From the NCBI GenBank assembly GCA_024278345.1, contig JAJRTK010000032.1:1-7917 (forward strand): 7,917 nucleotides of DNA, given 5' to 3'. Below, one piece after another: positions 1 to 6,239 of this stretch (within the stretch, counting starts at the first letter, position 1; the number at the start of each line of letters is the position of its first letter). A program made the translations under genes and the position numbers. This stretch comes from a bacterium (GTDB lineage: Bacteria > CSSED10-310 > JAJRTK01). The notes under the pieces were generated by a model. That model was given only the letters and a program-made list of their open reading frames with translations, did not search any database and had not been told where the DNA came from.

Positions 1-141
1 GCCCCAGGGCTTCCAGCCCTGGAACCCGGCGGAGGCTCTGCCTCCGGACCTCCGCTGGGAGCGCCGCTCCCAGACCCACGCCAGGGAGCCAGCTCCCTGG
101 ACCCACATCTTTGTGCGCTGCGTGCTTTTTTCGGGTGGCCG
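1..141 (+). repeat. Tandem-hairpin element, copy 1 (left end cut by window)
   Basis: Four perfect stem-loops follow one another: 4-22 (7-bp stem, loop TTCCA), 30-46 (7-bp stem, loop TCT), 55-73 (8-bp stem CTGGGAGC/GCTCCCAG, loop GCC) and 81-100 (9-bp stem CCAGGGAGC/GCTCCCTGG). A spacer with a weak GCGC/GTGC stem and a T6 tract (126-131) follows, then GGGTGGCCG at 133-141. A second copy at 3412-3552 matches about nine bases in ten with two one-base indels. Hairpin 3 differs between the copies at two base pairs, and both changes keep the pairing. The element abuts a gene remnant that starts at about 142. Chains of GC-rich hairpins of this general look occur in several bacterial groups, but I cannot assign a named family. 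Its role as RNA, recombination site or selfish repeat is unknown. Confidence 0.85.
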
Positions 142-520
142 TTACCATGACCGAGGCCAATACATTTTCAAGCACGCCCTGACGAGGGATGTCGCCGACT
201 GGGGGATCCTCGTGGCGCACCGCAGAAAACTTCATCGTGCCGTAGCGGGAACCCTTGAAAAAATGGCGGAGGGAGACAAGGATAGCTTCCTGGCGATGCG
301 AGGCCACCACTGGGAGCAGGCAGGAGAATCGGAGAAGGCAAAACCCTGTTACTTGGCCGGCGCCCGAAACGCCGTCCTGCGCTATACCCACGACGAAGCG
401 GAACGGCTTTTCCACGCCTATCTGGCACTGGTGGAAAAGATGAAGCTCGCGGTGACTTCGCAAATTCATCTTTTATTTCAATTACTTCCAGCATTACGGA
501 ACGAGTTGACAGGGAGCTAG
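142..520 (+). pseudogene. Remnant of a large predicted-ATPase (cyclase/kinase-associated) protein
   Basis: The frame encodes YIFKHALTRDVA, then R.KLHRAVAGTLEKM, then HHWEQAGE with A..CYLAGA. This matches the pattern F.HAL.Q.VAY..LL...R..LH..VA..LE and HH...AG...A..Y...A found just after the AAA ATPase core in large bacterial regulators that carry a cyclase or kinase domain in front. No ATPase core, cyclase or kinase domain is present. The usual VAY.SLL is degraded to VADWGIL. Recognisable similarity stops near 440, and the last 80 bases are noticeably more AT-rich, ending in a stop at 518-520. The frame stays open leftward through the hairpin element to the window edge, so the element may sit inside the former gene. 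The first possible start (GTG at 113) lies within the element. I read this as a decayed fragment; a functional short protein is unlikely. Family recognition is from memory of motifs. Confidence 0.6.
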
Positions 521-584
521 CTAGGACCCGTTGCAATGAAAAGCAACGAGTTCCCCACCCACGTGGTTGGCCGGTAGGCCTCGC

Positions 585-760
585 TTATGCTCGACGTCTC
601 GCTCCGCTCGGCACCGCGCCTTTTTCTCTGTTTCTCTCGTTTCGTCCCGCGTTACGTGGATACCCCGCTCCGACTCTTATCCTTGTCTGCGCCAGACCGG
701 CCACGCCCTGGAATTCCGGTGGTGCTCTACCCCCAGGCATTGGCAATTGCTTTTTTCTCA
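585..760 (+). pseudogene. Possible SUMF/formylglycine-generating-enzyme-like 3' remnant (plus strand)
   Basis: Members of the SUMF (FGE-sulfatase) family end with an LRSA.R segment followed some 20-30 residues later by GFRVVL. One frame here gives SLRSAPR (599-619) and later VVLYPQ (719-736). A neighbouring frame gives ALEFR (705-719). ALEFR and VVLYPQ would join if one G were restored (CGG-TGG here against CGGGTGG in the opposing copy). The distance from LRSA to VVLY is longer than usual, and no RGGSW motif is visible upstream. The identification rests on short motifs only and could be chance. If right, this is a decayed C-terminal fragment and not a working gene. Confidence 0.25.
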
Positions 761-859
761 GTAGGAGCTGTTTCTCGCCATTGCCGCGCACCTCAGTTGG
801 TTTTCACGCCTGTGAGCGACCTACCGTTGGTCTCTGAGCTGAGGCCTGACTACTTTCAG

Positions 860-972
860 CCATGGAAGCGGGCAGGGCCACAGTGAAGCGGCCCTGGCGT
901 GAATGCCCTCACCATAGAGCACCACCCGAAACCCAGGCCCGACTCGTTGAGCCCGGCATAGAAGAATCCACG
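860..972 (-). pseudogene. Possible SUMF-like 3' remnant (minus strand), abutting gene A
   Basis: Read on the minus strand just past the gene A stop, one frame gives FFYAGLNESGLGF and the next gives PGFRVVLYGEG. A single missing C at the TTTCGGG junction would join them as LGFRVVLY, the typical end of SUMF-domain proteins. The DNA GGTGGTGCTCTA (926-915, minus) and GGCATT a few bases on (907-902) recur in the facing plus-strand copy at 718-729 and 736-741. The rest of the gene would have lain where gene A's 3' end now is, which suggests a rearrangement junction near 975. This is a weak motif-based call. Confidence 0.25.
915..926 (-). repeat. Inverted partner of GGTGGTGCTCTA at 718-729
   Basis: The 12-base word GGTGGTGCTCTA occurs exactly at 718-729 on the plus strand and at 926-915 on the minus strand. 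In both cases GGCATT follows after 6-7 bases. This ties the two sides of the gene-free stretch together as related sequences facing each other. Confidence 0.7.
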
Positions 973-974
973 CT

Positions 975-3347
975 CTAAGGCTTTCCGGCCAGGCGCCGAA
1001 GCCGGCGGTCGATCTCCTGGCGACAGGGCTGTGAATTGCACAGATCCCGAGTGCGGCGGTAGGCATCGAGGCAGTCTTCCAGCCGATCCGGCATCTTCTC
1101 CAGCAGCTCGGCAAGGTGGATCAGGGCCTGGAAGTCACGCGGCTGAAGAGCCACGACCTTGCGCAGGGAACGTTCCGCCCCGGCCCCTTCCCCATCCCGG
1201 ATCTGAAGGAGCGCCAGGTTGTAGAGAAGGCTCGGGTTGTGTGGCAATCGGCCTAAGAGCTCCAGGTAAAGACTTTTCGCCTCCGAAAACCGGCCCAGGC
1301 GGTGAAGAGCCAGGGCCAGTTCCAGGCGGTAGGTAAGAACCGACGGATCGAGATCCACCGCCTTGCGGTAAAGCCTGGCCACGGTCTCGTCGTCCCCCTT
1401 CTTTGCCGCGATTCTGGCCAGAGCTGCCAAAAATGGCGGGTGCCGGGGAGTGGCGGCCAGATAGAAACGGTAGATGGACCCGGCTTCATCCAGGCGCCCG
1501 AGCCCCTCGTAAGCACGGGCCAACTCCAGGCGCACGGTGGTACTCTCCAAAAACCCGGGGTCCTTGACCTTTCCAAGCCTTTCGAGCTCCACCGCGGCCT
1601 CCGGATACCGCTCTTCGGCCAAATAGACTCTGGCCAGGCGCAGGCGAGCCGAAGGAGATCCGGGCCTGAGCTCCAGCCCGCGAAAGGCCGCGGCTTCCGC
1701 TTCCTCCAGGCGCTTTTCCCGAAGAAACCCTTCCGTCAACAAGGTCCATCCCTGTTCGTTCCCTGGATCGAGGAGAAGTCCGGCCTCGGCCAGAGAAACT
1801 TCCGTGGCCCAGTCCAGGTTGCGCCGATAGGTGGCCACACCCCAAACCAGACAAACCCCGAGAACGCCCCCAAGAAACAGCCTTCGCCAGGTTTTATGTC
1901 TCCGGGCAACCCAAGCCCGGCTCCACCAGAGCAATGGCAGGGCAACAAAAGAAATCCCCACCATTCCCAGGTAACAACGCCGCTCCGCCGAAACTACGCG
2001 CAAGGGGAAAATGCTGGACGACGGCGCCACGGCCACCGCGAACCAAAAAAGCCCCATAGCCGGCAACGAAGAGCGATACACAACCGCAAGTGCCAGGGCC
2101 AACAGAACTCCCAGAATCGCCAGCGGACCCCAAAAGCCGAGCTCGGACGGGCTGACCACCACCCGATAGGGCCGAAAAAAAGAAAGATCCATAGGCCAAA
2201 CGATGGACTTCAGGTAACCCAAAACAACGCCGGGCTGCGTCAACAGATACTCAAATTGCCCCAATGGCGGCGGCGATGGATTGGCCGTGGCCGGCGCCAC
2301 GCTCCAGCTCAACAGCCTTTGAAACAGGAAAAAGAAGATGGAAAGCGTGATCAGGAAACCATGCGCCCTCAGCCGCCGACGAAGACCCTTGAACCCAGCA
2401 CTCTCATCCCGGGTCCGACGCGGCATCTGAACTATCGCCTCCTCGGGCGGCGGGCATTCGTGGAAGCCTTCCTCAGACCGCCTCGCGACGATCCGGGACG
2501 CGAGCTCCGGGCTCGACGCTCCCTCACCAGCCCAGCTCAAAAAGAAGTCCATGACCAGCAGGTTGGCCGCCAGTGTCATCCCGATCTCCTTGGACCCCGC
2601 GGCCAAAAGCTCAGACACCGCCATTCCCAAGAAAAGAGCGCCGCGATGCCGACGCTTGTCTCCTCGGGTTTCCGGATGGGACGCCCCCAATGCACGCCAC
2701 CGCAAGAAAAGAACCGCCCCCGCCAGATAAAAGAAGGTGGCCAACAAATTCGACCGGGCGTTGATATAGTTGACTGCCTCCGTTTGAATGGGATGGATGG
2801 CGAACAAAAGAGCGCCAAACAAAGGCAACCCCCATTCCGGCGTCCAAGGTTTCCCCGGCGTGCCGGTCACAGCCCCCCATCCCGTGGAAGAAGCGGACGC
2901 CCCAGCCATGCTCTTTCCGGTGGACTGCCCCCTCCCCGCGGCGTCACCATCGGGGCGACCAACGGCCCTCAACAAACCGACGAGCACCAGAAAGAGCAGC
3001 GCGGCATTGGCGGCATGAAGCAAGTTGTTCACGAAATGGTAGGACCAAACTTGTATGCCGCTGACGGCGTAATTGAAGGCAAACGTCGCCAACAACACCG
3101 GCCGGTAGGTGCCCGGCGCACGGCCACCCGAAAAAGTCCTTGGGTCCGTGAAAAACCGACCGAGATTCGCCGGTGATCGAATGGCCGGATTCTGAACAAT
3201 GTGATGGAAATCGTCGAAGTGAAAGGCGCCACCATAGTTGTTGGAATAAACTAAAAGCGCTGCCAGGGGAGCGATCCAAAGCATCCGGCTCCCGCGACGA
3301 AAGAAGCGATGACAACCAGGTTTCCGCCTCAAAAATCCCCACCACAT
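975..3347 (-). CDS. Gene A: TMTC/PMT-like polytopic membrane protein with C-terminal TPRs (790 aa)
   Basis: This is a probable GT-C type glycosyltransferase or related membrane protein. A first membrane segment (about residues 23-36) precedes YSNNYGGAFHFDDFHHIVQNP, whose F44-D45-D46 is the acidic pair expected in the first extracytoplasmic loop of GT-C enzymes. HPIQTEAVNYI (185-195), SKE (252-254), the WPM segment (384-386) typical of DUF1736, and SSSIFPL...AERRCYL (443-460) follow, with roughly eleven membrane segments in all. Residues from about 530 to 770 form degenerate TPRs, and the tail holds a C770/C775 pair. Two long hydrophilic inserts stand out: a Gly/Ser/Thr-rich one (about 129-171) and a charged one (about 274-327). 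The ATG at 3347 was chosen because AAGGAG lies six bases upstream; ATG at 3380 lacks a good site. The frame is open farther up, to 3887, but runs antisense through the hairpin element and into gene B. The core motifs differ from genes B and C, so this is a more distant paralogue. Substrate unknown. Confidence 0.9.
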   Translation of the reverse strand: MWWGFLRRKPGCHRFFRRGSRMLWIAPLAALLVYSNNYGGAFHFDDFHHIVQNPAIRSPANLGRFFTDPRTFSGGRAPGTYRPVLLATFAFNYAVSGIQVWSYHFVNNLLHAANAALLFLVLVGLLRAVGRPDGDAAGRGQSTGKSMAGASASSTGWGAVTGTPGKPWTPEWGLPLFGALLFAIHPIQTEAVNYINARSNLLATFFYLAGAVLFLRWRALGASHPETRGDKRRHRGALFLGMAVSELLAAGSKEIGMTLAANLLVMDFFLSWAGEGASSPELASRIVARRSEEGFHECPPPEEAIVQMPRRTRDESAGFKGLRRRLRAHGFLITLSIFFFLFQRLLSWSVAPATANPSPPPLGQFEYLLTQPGVVLGYLKSIVWPMDLSFFRPYRVVVSPSELGFWGPLAILGVLLALALAVVYRSSLPAMGLFWFAVAVAPSSSIFPLRVVSAERRCYLGMVGISFVALPLLWWSRAWVARRHKTWRRLFLGGVLGVCLVWGVATYRRNLDWATEVSLAEAGLLLDPGNEQGWTLLTEGFLREKRLEEAEAAAFRGLELRPGSPSARLRLARVYLAEERYPEAAVELERLGKVKDPGFLESTTVRLELARAYEGLGRLDEAGSIYRFYLAATPRHPPFLAALARIAAKKGDDETVARLYRKAVDLDPSVLTYRLELALALHRLGRFSEAKSLYLELLGRLPHNPSLLYNLALLQIRDGEGAGAERSLRKVVALQPRDFQALIHLAELLEKMPDRLEDCLDAYRRTRDLCNSQPCRQEIDRRLRRLAGKP

Positions 3348-3353
3348 CGCCCA

Positions 3354-3359
3354 CTCCTT
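3354..3359 (-). promoter_or_regulatory. Ribosome binding site deciding the gene A start
   Basis: AAGGAG on the minus strand, six bases before the ATG at 3347-3345. It favours this start over the ATG at 3380, which has no comparable sequence in front. Confidence 0.75.
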
Positions 3360-3384
3360 GGAAAAATTGGCCTTGGTCATCGTT

Positions 3385-3553
3385 CCGGCCACCCAGTGAA
3401 TTTCGGGCCCAGCCCCAGGGCTTCCAGCCCTGGAACCCGGCGGAGGCTCCGCCTCCAAACCTCCGCCAGGAGCGCTGCTCCTGGACCTCGCCAGGGAGCG
3501 CGCTCCCTGGGCCCACATCTTTGTGCGCTGCGCGCTTTTTTGGGGGTGGCCGG
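3385..3553 (+). repeat. Tandem-hairpin element, copy 2, with terminal inverted repeats
   Basis: The segment starts with CCGGCCACCC (3385-3394) and ends with its exact reverse complement GGGTGGCCGG (3544-3553). Positions 3412-3552 match copy 1 at 1-141. Stems lie at 3415-3433, 3441-3457, 3466-3484 and 3491-3510; the last is the perfect palindrome CCAGGGAGCGCGCTCCCTGG. Stem 3 is CCAGGAGC/GCTCCTGG against CTGGGAGC/GCTCCCAG in copy 1: two positions change on each arm and pairing is kept. A GCGC/GCGC mini-stem and T6 (3536-3541) follow on the plus strand. Orientation is the same as copy 1 and opposite to genes A and B. The left terminal repeat cannot be checked in copy 1 because the window begins there. 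Confidence 0.85.
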
Positions 3554-3554
3554 T

Positions 3555-3585
3555 GCCGACCGCAGGGAGAGTCGGCTTCGCCGAC
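3555..3585. other. Competing GTCGGC/GCCGAC stem-loops downstream of gene B
   Basis: GTCGGC at 3571-3576 can pair with GCCGAC at 3580-3585 (loop TTC) or with GCCGAC at 3555-3560 (10-base loop). The two pairings exclude each other. There is no T tract on the minus strand, so this is not a standard terminator. It may be only a local GC-rich palindrome. Confidence 0.4.
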
Positions 3586-3714
3586 CACCGATGATCACCT
3601 CCGAAAAATTCGGCCACGGGCCGCCGCCGGCACGGCTCGCGCCCCGGACAGGATCCGATACCTGCGCCAGCAACAGACCGGTCGATGCCCGTGCGGCTGG
3701 CGCCATCCCGTATA

Positions 3715-5907
3715 TCACTTGGAAGAGTCGGCCTCCAGCGCCGCGGACCGGATCTTCCGTGCCTCTTGAAGATGCCGGGCAGCTTTCTCCGCCTCCCCCT
3801 TCCGCGTGTAAATGAGATACAAGTTGTAATGGGCCTCAAAATTGTCCGGCTCCAACAGAATCCCCTGCCGGTACTGCTCGATGGCATCCTCCAGGCGCCC
3901 CTGCATGAAGTAGGCGGTCCCCAGGTTGTTCCGCACCTGGAAATTGCCGGGATCCAGCCGCACGGCCGCTTCGAGATGCTCCAGAGCCCGATCTAGCTGG
4001 CCCCGGGGACCATAGAGTGTTCCCAAAGCCAGATGGGCCGACGCGTTGTCGGGCTCCAGCCTCAAGACCGCCTCATATTCCATCGTTGCCCGGTCCACCT
4101 CTCCCCGAGCGGCATGGAGCTCCCCCAGCAGCAACCGGGCTGGCGCGAAATCTCCGTTGAGGCGCACGGATTCCTTCAAGTCCTCCAACGCCTCGCCCAC
4201 GGCGCCTAGCTCGCGCCGGCAAACGGCCAAATTATAAAGAGCCCCCGCATGCGCCGGCCCCGCTTCCACGGCCAGGCGATACTGACCGCAAGCCTCCTTC
4301 CAGAACCCCTTCTTCTGAAGACTGTTCCCCAAGGTGATCCGAGCCTCTACCGAGTCGGGCGCCCGACGAAGCGACCACCCTAGCAACGCCTCGGCCTCCG
4401 TCGTCATCCCTTTTTCGCCAAAAGCCCTGGCCAACCCGATCCGCGCCGACTCATGACCGGGATCCAAAGACAAAGCCACCTTGAACTCTCGGATCGCCTC
4501 GTCCAATCGGCCCTGGTCCAGGTAGGCGTTGGCCAGATTATTGTGGGGCCTGGGCTTCCCGGGCGACTTCCTGGCGGCGTCGGCCCAGAGCGTCACGGGA
4601 GTCCGCCAGACCGCGTTCCGCCCATAAGCCACCGCACCAAGAACAAGCACCGCCAGGCCAAGGAATCCCACCACCAGGCGAAACCGAAACCTGTTGCGCT
4701 CCCTACCGCCACCTTCCGCCCAGGCGAACAGTCCAACGCAGAAAGCAACAAAAAACCCCACGGATGGCAGGTAGACCCGATGCTCGAACATGACGTTGGG
4801 GATGGGGATGATGCTCGATTCGACGGAAATCGTCAAAAAAAACCAGAGAATCCCAAACCCGACCACCCGAAGCTCTGGCCTCTCCTTCCCGGCTCTCTTC
4901 AGAGAAACCACCCCCGCAGTCGCCAACGCCACCAAAAGCGCTCCACACAACAAGACATCCACTACAAATGGTGAAGCACGCAACGCCACATCGTGATCGA
5001 TATTCTGCCCCATGGGAACGATGAGCATGGCCAGATATTTCACCAGCACCACAAGCTGCGTCCAGAAGTAGGTGCTTCTGGAATGAATCCCTTCATCCAA
5101 CAAAACGGTGGCCACGCCCTTCCCCTTCATGGAAAGAGGAATGATTGCGACCACCATAAAAAAGGGAAGCAACCCAGCCAAAAGATTCCGCTTTGGAGTG
5201 CGAAAAAAAGAGAGCTCGAAAAGCAAGAGCGCCATGGGCAACGTGAAGGCGTTCTCCTTGGTCTTCACCGCCGCCAGGGAAAAGAGAAGCGCCAAGGCAT
5301 ACCACCCCCACTTCCTCCTGCCCCGCCCAAGGCGAAAAGCCCCGTAGCAAAGGATCGCCGCCAAATAGAAGGCCGCCACCAGCGAAGCATACCGCTGAAC
5401 AATGTAGGTCACGGCCTGCGTTTGGAGCGGATGAACGGCAAACAGAAGCGCCGCGAAAAACGCCATATCCCGCGTACGCTGACGATTTCCCACACCGGCT
5501 AGCAGAGGCGTCCGGAAAAGGAGCAAGACCAAACCGTACACCATCGCCGCGTTCCAGCCATGGATCGCCACGTTCACCAAGTGGTAGCCAAAAACCTCCA
5601 GCCCATGAACCTCATAGTCAAGAGCAAACGTCAGGGCACCCACATACCGGTTTTTCAGAATCCCGAAAATCCAAGGGGAAAGATCCCGCCTCGCCAAACC
5701 GAAGTCCCCAAAATAGCCCAGATCCTTGATGGCCGGATTCTCGACGATATTGCCGATATCATCGAACTGGAAAGCCGCCTGAAAACTGTTGGAATAAACT
5801 CCCGCCACAAAAAGCCAAATCAAGAGAACCCGCGGACGACTTCCACCCAAAAGCCTCCACGGCATGCCCCGAAGAGCCCCGCCAACCGAATCGCCAAGCC
5901 CGCTCAA
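3715..5907 (-). CDS. Gene B: TMTC/PMT-like membrane protein with eight C-terminal TPRs (730 aa)
   Basis: This is the cleanest member of the trio. A membrane segment at about 27-40 leads to YSNSFQAAFQFDDIGNIVENP with the acidic pair D49-D50, followed by HPLQTQAVTYIVQR (159-172), TKEN (216-219), the VPMGQNIDHD segment (297-306, DUF1736-like), ESSIIP (363-368) and MFEHRVYLPSVG (373-384). YGRN...W.TPVTLW (428-441) marks the end of the membrane part, where TMTC-type proteins enter their TPR domain. Eight TPRs of 34 residues run almost without breaks from about 454 to 723 (units begin near 454, 486, 520, 554, 588, 622, 656 and 690). By family logic the core would use a lipid-linked sugar at the outer face of the inner membrane and the TPRs would lie outside the cytoplasm; donor and acceptor cannot be inferred. 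The start is TTG at 5907, with AGGAGG nine bases upstream; ATG at 5865 is the in-frame alternative with a weaker site. Confidence 0.9.
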   Translation of the reverse strand: MSGLGDSVGGALRGMPWRLLGGSRPRVLLIWLFVAGVYSNSFQAAFQFDDIGNIVENPAIKDLGYFGDFGLARRDLSPWIFGILKNRYVGALTFALDYEVHGLEVFGYHLVNVAIHGWNAAMVYGLVLLLFRTPLLAGVGNRQRTRDMAFFAALLFAVHPLQTQAVTYIVQRYASLVAAFYLAAILCYGAFRLGRGRRKWGWYALALLFSLAAVKTKENAFTLPMALLLFELSFFRTPKRNLLAGLLPFFMVVAIIPLSMKGKGVATVLLDEGIHSRSTYFWTQLVVLVKYLAMLIVPMGQNIDHDVALRASPFVVDVLLCGALLVALATAGVVSLKRAGKERPELRVVGFGILWFFLTISVESSIIPIPNVMFEHRVYLPSVGFFVAFCVGLFAWAEGGGRERNRFRFRLVVGFLGLAVLVLGAVAYGRNAVWRTPVTLWADAARKSPGKPRPHNNLANAYLDQGRLDEAIREFKVALSLDPGHESARIGLARAFGEKGMTTEAEALLGWSLRRAPDSVEARITLGNSLQKKGFWKEACGQYRLAVEAGPAHAGALYNLAVCRRELGAVGEALEDLKESVRLNGDFAPARLLLGELHAARGEVDRATMEYEAVLRLEPDNASAHLALGTLYGPRGQLDRALEHLEAAVRLDPGNFQVRNNLGTAYFMQGRLEDAIEQYRQGILLEPDNFEAHYNLYLIYTRKGEAEKAARHLQEARKIRSAALEADSSK

Positions 5908-5916
5908 ATCCCATCG

Positions 5917-5922
5917 CCTCCT
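5917..5922 (-). promoter_or_regulatory. Strong ribosome binding site supporting a TTG start for gene B
   Basis: AGGAGG on the minus strand lies nine bases from TTG at 5907-5905. An ATG at 5914-5912 is only two bases away from it and in another frame that stops within about 50 codons, so it is not the start. Confidence 0.7.
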
Positions 5923-5970
5923 CTGTCAACGCCGCACCACTCTGCCCCTATCCAACGCCTCTGACTCCAG

Positions 5971-6105
5971 ATTTTCCTGGCCGGGAAACGCTCTGAGAGC
6001 ATCATTTCCTCACGAACCCCTTTTCCTTCTTATGGTTGGGTTCCGCTCCCGGCGGCGGCAGTCCGTCCGCCGCCACTCGCCATTCTCACCGCCCATGCCA
6101 TCCAT
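5971..6105 (+). repeat. Dispersed palindromic repeat, intergenic copy
   Basis: The stretch opens with TTTCC-N6-GGAAA (5973-5988). About 30 bases later it has TTTTCCTTCTTATGG followed by TTGGGTTCCGCTCCCG (6036-6051), and continues with patchy similarity to about 6100. The same order occurs on the minus strand at 7848-7732: GTTTCC-N6-GGAAAC, a T-rich TTTTTCCTTCC, the 17-base word GTTGGGTTCCGCTCCCG (7795-7779), then a similar TCCGT...CGCC...TCGCC...TGCC tail. The two copies are therefore inverted relative to each other, about 1.7 kb apart. Confidence 0.6.
6051..6074. other. GC-rich stem-loop within the C-B gap
   Basis: GGCGGCGG (6051-6058) pairs with CCGCCGCC (6067-6074) around an 8-base loop. 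It lies about 165 bases past the gene C stop and has no T tract on either strand, so it is a poor candidate for an intrinsic terminator. It is part of the dispersed repeat's tail, and the gene C copy of the repeat does not keep this stem. Confidence 0.5.
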
Positions 6106-6239
6106 TGGCCCAAAGTCGGAGCACAACCGGATTCTTCTTGGCGAGCCGACCCGCAAGACAAGGTATCGAGAATATCGCTTTCTTTTTCCTGGGTTACGAT
6201 CCCACGGCCACAGCGGCAACCAGTCCTACGCCTCCGGCG

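Larger units (their letters stand above)
521..974. other. Gene-free stretch with degenerate coding remnants
   Basis: No intact gene is visible in these 454 bases. The stretch begins with a small hairpin at 529-548 (CGTTGC/GCAACG, 8-base loop) just after the ATPase remnant's stop. It then holds two facing sequences that share GGTGGTGCTCTA and look like frameshifted 3' ends of SUMF-like genes. It ends at the stop codon of gene A. No tRNA, convincing promoter or canonical terminator was found. Confidence 0.5.
3348..3714. other. Gap between genes B and A
   Basis: These 367 bases separate the gene B stop from the gene A start. They contain the second hairpin element (3385-3553), a GTCGGC/GCCGAC stem-loop region (3555-3585) and a small CCGAA/TTCGG hairpin near 3601-3613. 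No gene with coding evidence is present. No canonical terminator with a T tract was found on the minus strand after gene B. If B and A are co-transcribed, the mRNA would carry a strongly folded spacer. Confidence 0.6.
5908..6239. other. Gap between genes C and B
   Basis: These 332 bases hold no gene with coding evidence. They contain the ribosome binding site of gene B, a degenerate dispersed repeat (5971-6105) and a GC hairpin (6051-6074). No clear -35/-10 pair was found. TTGACA near the ribosome binding site is too close to the start to act as a -35 box for gene B. Confidence 0.6.

Noticed and set aside
1302-3176. A 624-codon open frame on the plus strand antisense to gene A
   Set aside because: The translation is rich in Arg, Pro, Gln and Gly, without domains or hydrophobic segments. 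It mirrors the codon pattern of the clearly membrane-protein-coding opposite strand in GC-rich DNA.
3348-3887. A longer gene A starting at 3887
   Set aside because: The extra N-terminal residues come from antisense hairpin element and an alternative frame of gene B, with no membrane or family motifs. The ATG at 3347 has a good AAGGAG and places the first helix as in gene B.
4453-4974. A plus-strand open frame of 173 codons inside gene B
   Set aside because: It is antisense to the conserved membrane core and the first TPRs of gene B, and its translation is Gln/Pro/Arg-rich with no motif.
6051-6074. Intrinsic terminator after gene C
   Set aside because: The stem is good, but no T tract follows on the minus strand and it lies far from the stop codon.
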